Below, piece after piece: positions 1 through 8,898 of a DNA stretch of 64,000 nt. Positions within the stretch are counted from its first letter, which is position 1. Each line of letters begins with the position of its first letter. The stretch is from an uncultured Draconibacterium sp. (lineage in GTDB: Bacteria > Bacteroidota > Bacteroidia > Bacteroidales > Prolixibacteraceae). Location of the stretch: contig NZ_OY781884.1 in the NCBI RefSeq assembly GCF_963677155.1, positions 1,978,501-2,042,500 of the forward strand. Reading direction: 5' to 3'. Under the pieces are notes generated by a model, which saw only the letters and a list, made by a program, of their open reading frames with translations, was not told the origin of the DNA and ran no database searches. Position numbers and translations under genes: made by a program.

Positions 1-308
1 GTTAACAAGTCTTTCAAAATTACAAGTTGCGTAGATGGTTTGGTGTGCAAACAAAACGGCATATCAATCTGCCCCATGTTTTGTGCGCCCAGCGGAATTA
101 CCGGAAGCACCATTATTTTTGCGCCTTTTTCCCAGGCCTTACCCGCTGCCTGCTCGGCAATTTTAGCCGTCTCCAGCGAATCCGTTCCATAGGGCAAATG
201 GTAGTTGTGTGGCTCGGTGGCTCCCCAAGGCAAAATAGCCACGTCGTATTTCTGAGTTTTGACTTGTTTCCAGTTGGTTTGTTCCAACACATAAGGTTTA
301 GCGTTCAT
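1..308 (-). CDS. Creatininase family protein (N-terminal part, runs off the left edge)
   Basis: The minus strand is open from an ATG at 308 to the window edge, giving the first 102 or so residues. They begin MNAKPYVLEQTNW and contain LPWGATEPHNYHLPYGTD, the metal-binding signature of creatininase-family amidohydrolases (family form: LPxGSxEQHGPHLPxxTD). The Glu, His and Asp metal ligands are all present. The family includes creatininase, 3-dehydro-scyllo-inosose hydrolase and mycofactocin/F420 pathway members, so the substrate cannot be named from this part. The C-terminal half, with the remaining metal ligands, lies outside the window. Confidence 0.85.
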   Translation of the reverse strand, partial: MNAKPYVLEQTNWKQVKTQKYDVAILPWGATEPHNYHLPYGTDSLETAKIAEQAAGKAWEKGAKIMVLPVIPLGAQNMGQIDMPFCLHTKPSTQLVILKDLL

Positions 309-333
309 TCTGTTAGGTTTAGTTCATTGTCCT

Positions 334-1137
334 TTATAATTGGAGCAAAGTGATACCAAAAGTAAATGGCGTAAGCTCCGGCCCTTTTTCGGTTTTAAAC
401 AGCGGCACCAAATCGTAGCTGGCAAACACATTAAACCATCGGTAACCCGTACGCACCATAACCGAGTATTTAAAACGGTGCATCGAAAAATCATCCACCA
501 CTTTTAATTTCTGCTTCTTCTCCTCCTTATACTTTATTTTGGTATGACTACTCAGTCGTAAACTCCCCACAACACCTGCCGAAAAAAACAGGCGGTTATC
601 GTAATGATTGATAGGAATCTGAAATTCGAGCAGCAAGGGCAGCGTAATCATCTCAACAGCCAGTTTCGATTTCTGATTCTCGTTAAAGTACAGGTGTTCG
701 GGCGAGATCACTCCATTACTGGCTTTTACAATAGTCGTATTATCTTCCAGTCGATAACTTTGCAATTGCAGCCCCAGCCCGGTAATCAGCCCAATGGTAT
801 TTCTGTTTTTCTGCAAGCCAATACTTTGTTGTAAAAAGTTGAAATACGCCGAATTCGAGCGAAAAACATCGTTATCCATAAACTCCGAATCATAACCGGA
901 ATAATCTTCGTTAAGCAGCATATTAAAACCAAAATCTATGCCTACCCAATGCCCCGAAAAGTCATCTTGCCACAATTTCAAGCCGTTATGAGTAACTTCC
1001 GAAATATCGATTTTACGCAAAAAACGTTTCGGATTTTCTAACGGAACAATGCTGTCGTTTTCCTGCGCCTTTATTTCAAAACCTGAAAAACAAAGGGAAA
1101 GCAATAGGAGTATCTGAGTTTGAAGTATTCTTTTCAT
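334..1137 (-). CDS. Outer-membrane beta-barrel protein, function unknown
   Basis: This is a 267-residue protein starting at the ATG at 1137. A GTG nine codons upstream is also in frame, but it would place charged residues before the signal peptide. Residues 1-24 form a Sec signal peptide ending FEIKAQ. The rest alternates hydrophobic and polar residues with many aromatics (GIDFGFNMLL, YSVMVRTGYRWFNVFASYD), and it ends in a short strand closing on a hydrophobic residue (FTFGITLLQL). This is typical of small Bacteroidota beta-barrels related to the PorT/OmpA-like barrel fold. No catalytic motif is visible. It lies 25 bp upstream of the creatininase gene on the same strand, so the two may be cotranscribed. 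Confidence 0.7.
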   Translation of the reverse strand: MKRILQTQILLLLSLCFSGFEIKAQENDSIVPLENPKRFLRKIDISEVTHNGLKLWQDDFSGHWVGIDFGFNMLLNEDYSGYDSEFMDNDVFRSNSAYFNFLQQSIGLQKNRNTIGLITGLGLQLQSYRLEDNTTIVKASNGVISPEHLYFNENQKSKLAVEMITLPLLLEFQIPINHYDNRLFFSAGVVGSLRLSSHTKIKYKEEKKQKLKVVDDFSMHRFKYSVMVRTGYRWFNVFASYDLVPLFKTEKGPELTPFTFGITLLQL

Positions 1138-1338
1138 GGGCTTTCTGTACTTCATATCTAACACTTACATATGAACACTAACAAAAGTACACGTTTGGAA
1201 AGAATTCAAAGCCAATTTGGTGTTAAAAATGGTAATTACCAAACAATGCAAATCAATTCGGTAGAATACAAAGCGAACTCCCAAAGTTAAATTTATGAAA
1301 CAACAAGCTATAAACCTCTGAAATACAAATAAAAAGAA

Positions 1339-1346
1339 TACCTTTG
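1339..1346 (+). promoter_or_regulatory. Candidate Bacteroidota -7 promoter element for the helicase gene
   Basis: TACCTTTG matches the Bacteroidota sigma-ABfr -7 consensus TAnnTTTG and lies 16 bp before the ATG at 1363. A clear -33 TTTG box is not obvious, so this is a modest call. Confidence 0.4.
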
Positions 1347-1362
1347 CGGCCACTTAAAAAAA

Positions 1363-3072
1363 ATGATTATGAGTTTATTCGAAACAATGGGGTTAAAAGC
1401 CGAAATCCTGGGGGCGATCCAGGAACTTGGTTTTGAGAATCCCACGCCAATCCAGGAACAAACAATTCCGTTTCTACTGGAAAACGATCAGGACATGGTT
1501 GCCTTGGCTCAAACAGGAACGGGAAAAACAGCGGCATTTGGCTTACCCATTGTTCAGCAGTTCGACATTTCGGTAAAAGCCCCACAGGCTTTAATACTTA
1601 GTCCGACACGCGAACTTGCTTTACAAATAGCAAAAGACCTCGAGAATTTCTCGAAAAATATTAAAGGAGCAAAAATTGCTACGTTATATGGCGGCTCCGA
1701 CATCAGGAAACAGATTAAAGAGCTTGAGAGTGGTGCCCAAATTGTTGTGGGAACTCCAGGCCGTACACTCGACCTGATAAAAAGGAAGAAATTAAAAGTA
1801 AACGAAATCCAGTGGTTGGTACTCGACGAAGCCGACGAAATGCTTTCGATGGGTTTTAAAGACGACCTTGATGCCATTTTGAAAGATACTCCGGCAGAAA
1901 AACAGACACTGTTGTTTTCGGCAACAATGCCAAAAGAAATCGTACGAATTGCCAGTACATACATGGCTAATCCGCACGAAGTTACAGTGGGAAAAAGGAA
2001 CACTGCCGCTGAAAACGTAGAGCACAACTATTACCTGGTACACGCCAAAGACCGTTACATTGCATTAAAACGTATTGCTGATATTAACCCGAACATTTAC
2101 GGGATTATTTTCTGCCGCACACGTGCCGAAACTAAAGATGTGGCCGACAAATTAATGCAAGACGGATACAATGCCGACGCATTGCACGGCGATTTGTCGC
2201 AGGCACAACGCGACCACGTTATGTCTCGTTTCCGTAGCAAACACCTGCAAATGCTGGTAGCTACCGATGTGGCTGCTCGCGGACTGGATGTGAACGACCT
2301 GACTCACGTTATTAACTATAACCTGCCCGACGACCCTGAAGTGTATATTCACCGAAGCGGAAGGACAGGACGTGCCGGTAAAAAAGGAATCTCCATTACG
2401 CTGATCCACATGCGAGAGAAAGGAAAACTTCGCGGTGTGGAGAAGAAAATGGGCAAACAATTCACAAAAGTTCCGGTTCCGCAGGGAAAAGAAATTTGCG
2501 AAAAGCAGCTTTTCAACCTCATCGACCGTGTGGAAAAAGTGGATGTAAACGACGAGAATATTGCTGAGTTTATGCCGGTTATTTACAAAAAGCTGGCGTG
2601 GTTGGAACGCGAAGACCTGATCAAACACTTTGTATCGGTTGAGTTTAACCGCTTTTTACAATACTACGAAAACGCGAAAGATATTAACGTTGACGAAGCG
2701 CGCGAAAAAGAATCAATGCGTAACGATCGTGGTGACCGCCGCAGAGGAGGACGTGACGGACGCGATCGTGGTGACCGTGAAAACCGTGAACGCGGAGACC
2801 GTGGCAGAGGACGAAGAGGCAACAGTGGCAACATGTCGCGTTTCTTCTTCAGCCTGGGCAAAAAGAGCGGCGTAAACAAACGTGCAATCATCGACCTGAT
2901 TAACCAGAACACACCGGGAAAAAGTATCGATATTGGCAGCATTGAAGTACTGAAAGGTTTCTCTTTCTTCGAGATCGACTCGAATTACGAAAAAGAAATT
3001 ACAAAAGCATTCAAAAATGCCCGCTTCAGAGGCCAGAAAGTAAATATTGAAGTCGCAAATAAAAAGAAATAG
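1363..3072 (+). CDS. deaD: DEAD-box ATP-dependent RNA helicase with C-terminal DbpA-type RNA-binding domain
   Basis: The protein has 569 residues (a second ATG two codons in, at 1369, is equally possible). It carries the full DEAD-box motif set: Q motif GFENPTPIQ (about 24-32), Walker A AQTGTGKT (49-56), PTRELA, TPGR, DEAD (about 153), SAT (LFSATMP, about 186), and motif VI HRSGRTGRAG (about 330). A strongly charged Arg/Gly/Asp linker (about 455-490) follows. The last 75 or so residues begin MSRFFFSLGKKSGVN, the DbpA_CTD RNA-recognition fold that targets CsdA/DbpA-type helicases to structured RNA. The expected role is ATP-driven unwinding in ribosome assembly, cold adaptation or mRNA turnover in the cytoplasm. 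It is monocistronic, with a terminator just after it. The exact paralogue (deaD, csdA or dbpA) cannot be fixed. Confidence 0.95.
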   Translation: MIMSLFETMGLKAEILGAIQELGFENPTPIQEQTIPFLLENDQDMVALAQTGTGKTAAFGLPIVQQFDISVKAPQALILSPTRELALQIAKDLENFSKNIKGAKIATLYGGSDIRKQIKELESGAQIVVGTPGRTLDLIKRKKLKVNEIQWLVLDEADEMLSMGFKDDLDAILKDTPAEKQTLLFSATMPKEIVRIASTYMANPHEVTVGKRNTAAENVEHNYYLVHAKDRYIALKRIADINPNIYGIIFCRTRAETKDVADKLMQDGYNADALHGDLSQAQRDHVMSRFRSKHLQMLVATDVAARGLDVNDLTHVINYNLPDDPEVYIHRSGRTGRAGKKGISITLIHMREKGKLRGVEKKMGKQFTKVPVPQGKEICEKQLFNLIDRVEKVDVNDENIAEFMPVIYKKLAWLEREDLIKHFVSVEFNRFLQYYENAKDINVDEAREKESMRNDRGDRRRGGRDGRDRGDRENRERGDRGRGRRGNSGNMSRFFFSLGKKSGVNKRAIIDLINQNTPGKSIDIGSIEVLKGFSFFEIDSNYEKEITKAFKNARFRGQKVNIEVANKKK

Positions 3073-3122
3073 CTAATAGTTGCAAGACGCAAGTTTCAAG
3101 CTACAAGCTTTAAGAAATAGGA

Positions 3123-3152
3123 AATCCGGTCTTTTTAAGATCGGATTTTTTT
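3123..3152 (+). terminator. Rho-independent terminator of the helicase gene
   Basis: AATCCGGTC (3123-3131) pairs with GATCGGATT (3139-3147), with one G-T pair, and a run of T follows. Confidence 0.8.
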
Positions 3153-3170
3153 ATGCTTTTATATGAAACT

Positions 3171-3257
3171 ATCATTCTGATTCGTCGGCTGACGGAGAAG
3201 AATCTTTTGCATCGTAGCTTTGATGGAACAGATCTCTCACATTTATTCGAGATGACA
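3171..3257. repeat. REP-like imperfect inverted repeat, copy 1
   Basis: The arms read ATCATTCTGATTCGTCGG...GGAGAAGAATCTTTT and, inverted from the right, TGTCATCTCGA...GAGAGATCT. The same TGTCATTYCGA...AGAAATCT layout recurs at 28955-29033, also as two converging arms. Elements of this type are scattered through many Bacteroidota genomes and fold into long hairpins. Confidence 0.55.
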
Positions 3258-3290
3258 TCTTTCACAAGAAAAAGAGCCAGTGTCATTCTT

Positions 3291-4223
3291 TTAATCAATC
3301 GTAATCTCCTTTTGTATTCTCAGGCTGCCCAACCAAATTTGGCCATTGTCTTGAATAATATCTTCTTTATCCACCTGAAAACCTAGCCCGGGAAACTCGA
3401 AAGTGGCTTTGTATTGCCCCGATGGTACATCTTCAAAATTGTTATAAGTAATTATAATTTCTTTGCTCTGCTTTCCATTAATTACCGACAACCAATCTAA
3501 ATCCCAGCTATTCCAGCGCTCTGCCGAAACAGTTTCAATTTCATGCTCATATATCTCGTAGGTATTGAAATTCCGAATATATAATCCATTTGTAAAATAG
3601 TGAAACAGGCCAATTCCGGTTTTCTCAGGATCAATATAATAGTAATTGAAATCGTCGTTATTTTTTAGGAGTAATTTAACTGTTACGTTTGTTGACGATA
3701 CGTACTCAACTGATGTGATTTCACAACTCAACCCGGCATGAAACTGATTGTACTTCTTTAGCGCATCAACAATTCTTTCATCGTTGCGTGGGTCAGGGAC
3801 AGAATTACCCAAGGTATCGAGGTAGGTTACAAATCCAATAGGTACAATATTGTCGCTATAAAAAGAAGGAAGTGTTCTAATTATCGCACCGGTAGGCGTG
3901 GACGACAAATAAAGAGGCCAGGTCTCACCACTGTATATTTCCTCTTCCTTTGCAAAGACTGTAAATTCTCCAAGGTTTTCAAAATCCTCAACAAACGACA
4001 TATTATCATTTAAATAAATCAGGTGTGCGAAACAATCATAATATTCAAAATCATTATGAGTTAAAACAACCTCACCATTTGATGTAATACAAAATCCATC
4101 GGTAAGATTTTTTTTGATTTCAATTTCGTCTTCATTCAGATCATCTTCTTTGTCGCACCCTGTAACAACGAATAACACCAGCAGAAAAAACAAGGTTGTG
4201 AAGTTTGTGGCTATTGTTTTCAT
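3291..4223 (-). CDS. Lipoprotein, function unknown
   Basis: The protein has 310 residues with a lipoprotein signal peptide; the lipobox VVTGC puts the lipidated Cys at about residue 23, followed by acidic residues. The body is beta-rich. The C-terminal half looks like one or two immunoglobulin-like or intracellular-proteinase-inhibitor-like sandwich domains (VTVKLLLKNNDDFNYYYID, then SGQYKATFEFPGLGFQVDKE). I see no catalytic motif and do not recognise a named family. It follows the gene ending at 4239 by 15 bp on the same strand, so the pair were probably one operon. Confidence 0.6.
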   Translation of the reverse strand: MKTIATNFTTLFFLLVLFVVTGCDKEDDLNEDEIEIKKNLTDGFCITSNGEVVLTHNDFEYYDCFAHLIYLNDNMSFVEDFENLGEFTVFAKEEEIYSGETWPLYLSSTPTGAIIRTLPSFYSDNIVPIGFVTYLDTLGNSVPDPRNDERIVDALKKYNQFHAGLSCEITSVEYVSSTNVTVKLLLKNNDDFNYYYIDPEKTGIGLFHYFTNGLYIRNFNTYEIYEHEIETVSAERWNSWDLDWLSVINGKQSKEIIITYNNFEDVPSGQYKATFEFPGLGFQVDKEDIIQDNGQIWLGSLRIQKEITID

Positions 4224-4238
4224 TTGTTAGTGGTTTAA

Positions 4239-5075
4239 TTATTTGTATTCAAATTTTTGCAAGTAAATCATTGTCTTTTCATCTGTCATTGTCTCAATTA
4301 AACTATCGGAGTTTAATGTCCATGAATATGCATAAAAATTAAGTGGTACGGAAAAATCATCTCCTTCATACGGGTATGCTTTTTCCGTTTTAAAAACATT
4401 CTTAAAATGAGGCTTGTAATCCATTCGTAATATAGCAACAGACTTAATTAAACTTAACGGATTCATTATCGAATAATTATAGTCGAGGTATTCCACGAAC
4501 GTTCCGCCATTTGAGGATGCAGCTATAATATTCCCAGTTTCATCATAACTCAAATATATATCACCATTTCGGTTATAACTCTCCAGCCTCATTAAGCTAT
4601 CAAAATTAAACTCACCAATAAAATCATCATTTTTATTATATACTCTGGCCGTATTCCCATCCCACTCCACGCTCATATAAGTCACATCTCCTCGCATCTC
4701 TTTTACTATTCTTTCATTCTCGTCATACTCAAAAAAATGTATGTGATTATATTGGGGATTGTCGTAATTCGTAAACTTCTCAGCCAAAACTCTGCCATCC
4801 TCAATTGCGTATTCTTGTTTAATAATGGTGTCAGTTAAATCATTCTCAAGTAAAACTGTGTAGGTAAAATTATAGTCAAATGTTTGACTTTGCGAGTTAT
4901 CTATACCCAGATCAATAAAAACAACCGAGCAACTATCTTCTTTCACTGTAAATTCGCCCATATACTCCGCACTCTCCGAACAAGTTAATTTTGCAGTAAA
5001 CTCATAGTCGCCCTCCGGTTTTTCAATAACCAGAACAAATTCATTGTTTCCGAAACTGGCTACTCCGCCACCCGA
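4239..5075 (-). pseudogene. Probable N-terminally truncated secreted protein
   Basis: An ATG at 4961 opens a 240-residue frame rich in Asn, Tyr and Asp, with RHS/YD-like phrases (YDETGNIIAASSNGG, EYDENERIVKEMRGDV). It has no signal peptide. The same frame stays open upstream to 5075 and encodes plausible protein (FVLVIEKPEGDYEF, FTAKLTCSESAEY), then hits a TAA at 5076-5078 with no start codon. The simplest reading is a secreted protein or lipoprotein that lost its signal sequence through a deletion or rearrangement near 5075. It sits directly upstream of an intact lipoprotein gene. A functional shorter protein starting at 4961 remains possible. Confidence 0.5.
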
Positions 5076-5165
5076 TTAAAACTAAAACTGGCTGCCGAGC
5101 TAGGCGAAGATGTTATTGTAAGCCGCGATAAGGTTTCGGGTTTTAAGAAGTGGATGGATAAGTAA
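5073..5165 (+). other. Possible 3' coding remnant abutting the truncated gene
   Basis: On the plus strand the frame ending at TAA 5163-5165 reads RLKLKLAAELGEDV then SRDKVSGFKKWMDK. This looks like the C-terminus of a soluble protein, with plausible codon use. Upstream of 5073 the same frame is simply the antisense of the minus-strand remnant. Two gene ends therefore meet at about 5075, consistent with a deletion junction. I do not recognise the family. Confidence 0.3.
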
Positions 5166-5392
5166 TTAGATAAAGGTTAATGAAATTGTATGCAATTGCA
5201 GATTCGATTCGTTACCCTCTCTCCTGTTTCGCCCTTCCAGAATGGAGAGACAATCAGCCTCCATTTCAATCAACAATATGCACAATAATTGTTCTGAATT
5301 ATCGAAGATCCACTGACCAATCGGCCTTACTTGCTAGCAGTAAAGGATAAGAGCAAGGGTTATGAAAAGCCCACTATTCGTTAATTACCATA
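5166..5392. other. Intergenic stretch without recognisable features
   Basis: I see no convincing start codon, hairpin or repeat between the remnant junction and the terminator of the OsmC gene. Confidence 0.4.
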
Positions 5393-5416
5393 AAAAAAGG
5401 AGCCATTTCTGACTCC
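5393..5416 (-). terminator. Terminator of the peroxiredoxin/OsmC operon
   Basis: On the minus strand GGAGTC pairs with GGCTCC across a 6-base loop and is followed by seven T. The stem has one G-T pair. Confidence 0.6.
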
Positions 5417-5443
5417 TCTTCTATGCAGTTATAACTTTCTTTT

Positions 5444-5869
5444 TTAAGCTAATTTTGCGTCTAATTCAATTTCGGCAGTACCTCCTGCGTACAAACGCGA
5501 GATTGGGCATTTTGCTTTTGCTGCTGCTGAAAGTTCGGCAAATTTCTCTTGCGACAAACCTTCGCATTTTGTTACGTTGGTTAATTTGATGTTGGTAATG
5601 GCCGGTCCGCCATCTACCTCGCCAAGTGTTACGGCTGCTTCAGTTTCAACGCTTTCAGGAGTTAATCCTTCGCCGCTGATTAAAGCCGCCAAAAACATTG
5701 AGTAACATCCTGAGTGTGCTGCCCCTACCAGTTCTTCTGGATTAGTTCCTTTTCCATCTTCAAAACGAGATGCAAAAGTAAACGGCCCACTATAACCGGT
5801 TATGTTCATATTTCCTTTTCCCTCTTTAAGAGTTCCGTTCCAAACTGAGTTTACTTTTCTTACTGACAT
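5444..5869 (-). CDS. osmC: OsmC/Ohr family peroxiredoxin
   Basis: This is a 141-residue cytoplasmic protein, the usual length for the family. The two redox cysteines of the OsmC/Ohr fold are visible at Cys55 (AAHSGCYSM) and Cys121 (KAKCPISRLY). The N-terminal Arg of the family is probably in ASRFEDG. OsmC proteins reduce organic hydroperoxides with a Cys-based mechanism. NPEELVGAAHSGC places it nearer OsmC than Ohr. It lies 26 bp downstream of a peroxiredoxin on the same strand, so the two very likely form a peroxide-defence operon, ending at the terminator at about 5400. Confidence 0.9.
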   Translation of the reverse strand: MSVRKVNSVWNGTLKEGKGNMNITGYSGPFTFASRFEDGKGTNPEELVGAAHSGCYSMFLAALISGEGLTPESVETEAAVTLGEVDGGPAITNIKLTNVTKCEGLSQEKFAELSAAAKAKCPISRLYAGGTAEIELDAKLA

Positions 5870-5895
5870 AATTTCAAAATTTAAAGTTCTTTCGA

Positions 5896-6420
5896 CTAAA
5901 GTGTATTATCGCCAGGTTGCCAGTTACATCCGGTTAAACCAGGATTCTGAGTAGCTTCCAAAGCTCTTAATACTTCGGCAACGTTACGGCCGGTAGCATC
6001 GTTATTACAGTTTACCCACTGGATTTTCCCTTCAGGATCGACAATAAATGTAGCACGGTAAGCAACGCTTCCAGGCTGTAAGATACCCAATTTTTTAGAC
6101 AATGACTTCGAAGTATCCTCGATTAACGGATAAGTAAGATTGGCCAAACGAGGGTCGTTCGATTTCCATGCCAGGTGAACCTCGGCAGTATCGGTTGATA
6201 CACCATATAACTCAGCATTTAACTCTTCAAATTTTGCGTGGTTGTTGTTAAACTCCACAATTTCGGTTGGGCACACAAAAGTAAAATCTTTTGGGTAAAA
6301 GTAGATTACCATCCACTTGCCTGCTTTTTTATGATCTTCTGATGTTACTTCTCCGAACTGGTTGTCTGCTAATACAGCGTTCTTTTTAAACTTTGGAAAT
6401 TTATCTCCTACTGATTTCAT
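5896..6420 (-). CDS. ahpC: Peroxiredoxin (AhpC/TSA family)
   Basis: The protein has 174 residues. The peroxidatic cysteine is Cys50 in FYPKDFTFVCPTE, the universal Prx motif. A C-terminal Cys165 (GLTGCNWQPGD) fits a resolving cysteine as in the AhpC subgroup typified by the mycobacterial enzyme, which ends CNWRKGD. It reduces H2O2 and alkyl peroxides; the electron donor (AhpF, AhpD or thioredoxin) is not encoded nearby. It is the first gene of a two-gene operon with osmC. The intergenic region to 6725 is shared with a divergent oxidoreductase gene; I saw no clear OxyR site. The symbol rests on motif similarity. Confidence 0.9.
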   Translation of the reverse strand: MKSVGDKFPKFKKNAVLADNQFGEVTSEDHKKAGKWMVIYFYPKDFTFVCPTEIVEFNNNHAKFEELNAELYGVSTDTAEVHLAWKSNDPRLANLTYPLIEDTSKSLSKKLGILQPGSVAYRATFIVDPEGKIQWVNCNNDATGRNVAEVLRALEATQNPGLTGCNWQPGDNTL

Positions 6421-6725
6421 GATTTTCGTTTTTATTTTTTAAAGATTACATGCAAAGGTAAATTGAAATACCGCTCGTGTCAAATTGATTTTTTTTAAGC
6501 CAAATAGACAAAAGCTATACAAGAAATAATAACCACTTGATGTTGAAGATTGTTCACTTCCGAAGATTAAAAATACCATTTCATTGGAAGCCGTTTTATT
6601 TTCACTTTTCTGCTTGTTTCACAACATCCTTTATTGATAAAGCACTTAACTATCGCTATATTTAAATATTTTTTGAATAATTTTCAAGAATATTTAATAC
6701 CTATCCGATTAAAACTAATATTGTT
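6421..6725. other. Divergent intergenic region
   Basis: This 305-bp stretch is AT-rich and separates the divergent peroxiredoxin and oxidoreductase genes, so it must carry promoters for both. I could not assign firm -33/-7 pairs or a regulator site. Confidence 0.4.
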
Positions 6726-8234
6726 ATGGAGGAAAAATCAAAAATGACATCTGTATCAAGAAGAGCATTTCTTGGCACAACAGCAGCTGCGGCTGCAGGA
6801 TTCACAATTGTTCCGCGCCACGCGGTAGCCGGCCTTGGTCATAAAGCACCAAGTGACAAATTAAACATTGCTGGTGTTGGCGTTGGAGGCATGGGGTTTG
6901 CAAACTTAAAAAACCTAGAGTCTGAAAACATTGTTGGCTTGTGTGATGTTGACTGGAAGTACTCAGCACCTGTATTTGAAAGATACTCTGGCGCAAAAAA
7001 GTACAAAGACTGGCGCAAAATGTATGACGAGCTGGGAGACAGCATTGATGGTGTAGTTGTTGCAACTGCCGACCACACACACGCCATTGTTGCAGCTCAT
7101 GCCATTACTATGGGCAAGCATGTTTATGTGCAAAAACCATTAACTCACTCAGTTTACGAATCTCGCTTACTTACCAAACTGGCCGACAAATACAAAGTAG
7201 CCACATCGATGGGTAACCAAGGATCATCGGGCGAAGGAGTAAACCTTACCACAGAATGGTTGGCTAACAACGAAATTGGTGAAGTAACAAAGGTGGAAGC
7301 ATTTACCGACCGTCCTATATGGCCTCAGGGTTTAAACACTCCTGAAAGAGGCGATTGGGTTCCCGAAACATTGGATTGGGATTTATTTACCGGTCCTGCA
7401 AAAATGCGTCCGTTCAACCAGGTATATCACCCATGGAACTGGCGCGGCTGGTGGGATTATGGAACAGGGGCCCTTGGCGATATGGCTTGCCATATTCTTC
7501 ACCCGGTATTCGTTGGACTTGATTTAGGTTATCCTATTCATACTCAAGGAAACTCTACATTATTATTACAAGACTGTGCCCCTACTGCTCAGTCGGTAAA
7601 ATTAACTTACCCTGAACGTAAGGCAAGTGCCGATAAACCATGGAAAGGTTTGAAGAAAAACACGCTTCCTCAAGTAGATGTACATTGGTACGACGGTGGT
7701 ATTAAGCCAATGCTGCCAGAAGGATGGCCAGATGGAAAAGATCCGAACGACCGAGGTGGTGGCGTAATTTTCCACGGAACAAAAGACAAACTGATTTGCG
7801 GATGTTACGGTGTAAACCCATGGTTATTGTCGGGTCGCACACCTGACTCTCCGAAATTCCGTCGTCGTGTAGAAACCAGTCACGAAATGGATTGGGTACG
7901 TGCATGTAAAGAAAATCCAGCGGACCGTGTTCCAACGGCATCAGACTTTAAAGAAGCTGGACCATTCAACGAAATGGTTGTAATGGGTGTTCTTGGCGTT
8001 CGTTTACAATCGCTGAACAAAGAACTGGATTGGGATGGCGAAAACATGGAATTCACTAACCTAAACGATAGTGAAGAAATCAAAATTGTTATTAAAGACG
8101 GTTTTGAAATTCATGATGGTCACCCAACATTCCATAAAACGTGGACTGATCCCGTTCCGGCAAAAGAATTTGCTGCTGAATTGATCAAGCATACTTACCG
8201 TAAGCCTTGGAGTTTACCTGATATGCCAGCATAA
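6726..8234 (+). CDS. Tat-exported Gfo/Idh/MocA family oxidoreductase
   Basis: The protein has 502 residues. The N-terminus has a twin-arginine signal (SRRAFLGTTAAAAAGFTIVP) followed by the Rossmann motif GVGVGGMG (about 50-57), so it is a periplasmic NAD(P)-dependent sugar or polyol oxidoreductase. The family core is visible at VVATADHTHAIVAAHAI and YVQKPL, the EKP-like motif with the catalytic Lys; a dimerisation beta-sheet domain follows. An ATG at 6744 is preceded by GGAGG at 11 bp spacing and may be the true start; it keeps the whole Tat signal. Substrate cannot be predicted. In Bacteroidota such proteins often act on glycans or unusual sugars. It is monocistronic with its own terminator. 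Confidence 0.9.
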   Translation: MEEKSKMTSVSRRAFLGTTAAAAAGFTIVPRHAVAGLGHKAPSDKLNIAGVGVGGMGFANLKNLESENIVGLCDVDWKYSAPVFERYSGAKKYKDWRKMYDELGDSIDGVVVATADHTHAIVAAHAITMGKHVYVQKPLTHSVYESRLLTKLADKYKVATSMGNQGSSGEGVNLTTEWLANNEIGEVTKVEAFTDRPIWPQGLNTPERGDWVPETLDWDLFTGPAKMRPFNQVYHPWNWRGWWDYGTGALGDMACHILHPVFVGLDLGYPIHTQGNSTLLLQDCAPTAQSVKLTYPERKASADKPWKGLKKNTLPQVDVHWYDGGIKPMLPEGWPDGKDPNDRGGGVIFHGTKDKLICGCYGVNPWLLSGRTPDSPKFRRRVETSHEMDWVRACKENPADRVPTASDFKEAGPFNEMVVMGVLGVRLQSLNKELDWDGENMEFTNLNDSEEIKIVIKDGFEIHDGHPTFHKTWTDPVPAKEFAAELIKHTYRKPWSLPDMPA

Positions 8235-8258
8235 ATTCAGTTTTAGAAGATATGCGAA

Positions 8259-8287
8259 AGGTGTCTGCAAAAGCGGGCACCTTTTTG
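8259..8287 (+). terminator. Terminator of the oxidoreductase gene
   Basis: A ten-pair stem AGGTGTCTGC / GCGGGCACCT (with G-T pairs) and an AAAA loop are followed by five T. Confidence 0.85.
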
Positions 8288-8379
8288 TTTATCTAATTTT
8301 TAGGAAATGCTTGCGTATATTCGTGCAAATTCGTAAACTTGCATCCCGAAAATCGTATATAACACTACATTTTCAATCC

Positions 8380-8456
<77 letters not shown>

Positions 8457-8461
8457 TAATT

Positions 8462-8497
8462 GGGGATTCTGCTAAAAATTTCAGGATCCCCTTTTTT
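8462..8497 (+). terminator. Terminator after the tRNA gene
   Basis: GGGGATTCTG (8462-8471) pairs with CAGGATCCCC (8482-8491), and six T follow. Confidence 0.85.
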
Positions 8498-8898
8498 ATG
8501 ACCATTCAAGTCCTTTGATATCTCTGGGATTAGAGAAAAGAATCCATTTATTCTGGCGGTTCGATATTGGTCAATTTCTCAATTATAGACAATTCCTTCA
8601 TGAGACAACTGGCGGTGCAACATTTCACGGGACGGTAAGTTCAGTAGCACTTTTATGTACTTACAATTATCCCCCTAAGATTGAGCCAAATTATTTTTTT
8701 ATTATACTTTTATAACATATGTTATTTTGAAGAAACCAATTATATTCAATGATATATCCTAACATCGCATTAATCAATTTGTAAATCACCAGTATGCATT
8801 ATGTTTGGGCCAGCCCAATGTGATTTGATATGATCATTGAATAACGGATTAGAGGATAACCGCAAGATAAAAGATAAAGAACACAAATAAGTAAAGGC
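8498..8898. other. Intergenic region before the GldK-like gene
   Basis: This AT-rich stretch has no gene I can support; a 66-codon frame inside it has no signal, motif or ribosome site. Confidence 0.4.

Noticed and set aside
27-353. Plus-strand 108-codon open frame at the left edge
   Set aside because: It is antisense to the creatininase-family gene, which has a clear family motif, and it has no motif or signal of its own.
1165-1353. 62-codon minus-strand frame between the beta-barrel and helicase genes
   Set aside because: It overlaps the helicase promoter region and has no recognisable features.
3073-3115. CAAG-rich stretch after the helicase stop codon
   Set aside because: The units are short and irregular, and the real terminator follows directly, so I saw no reason to call a separate element.
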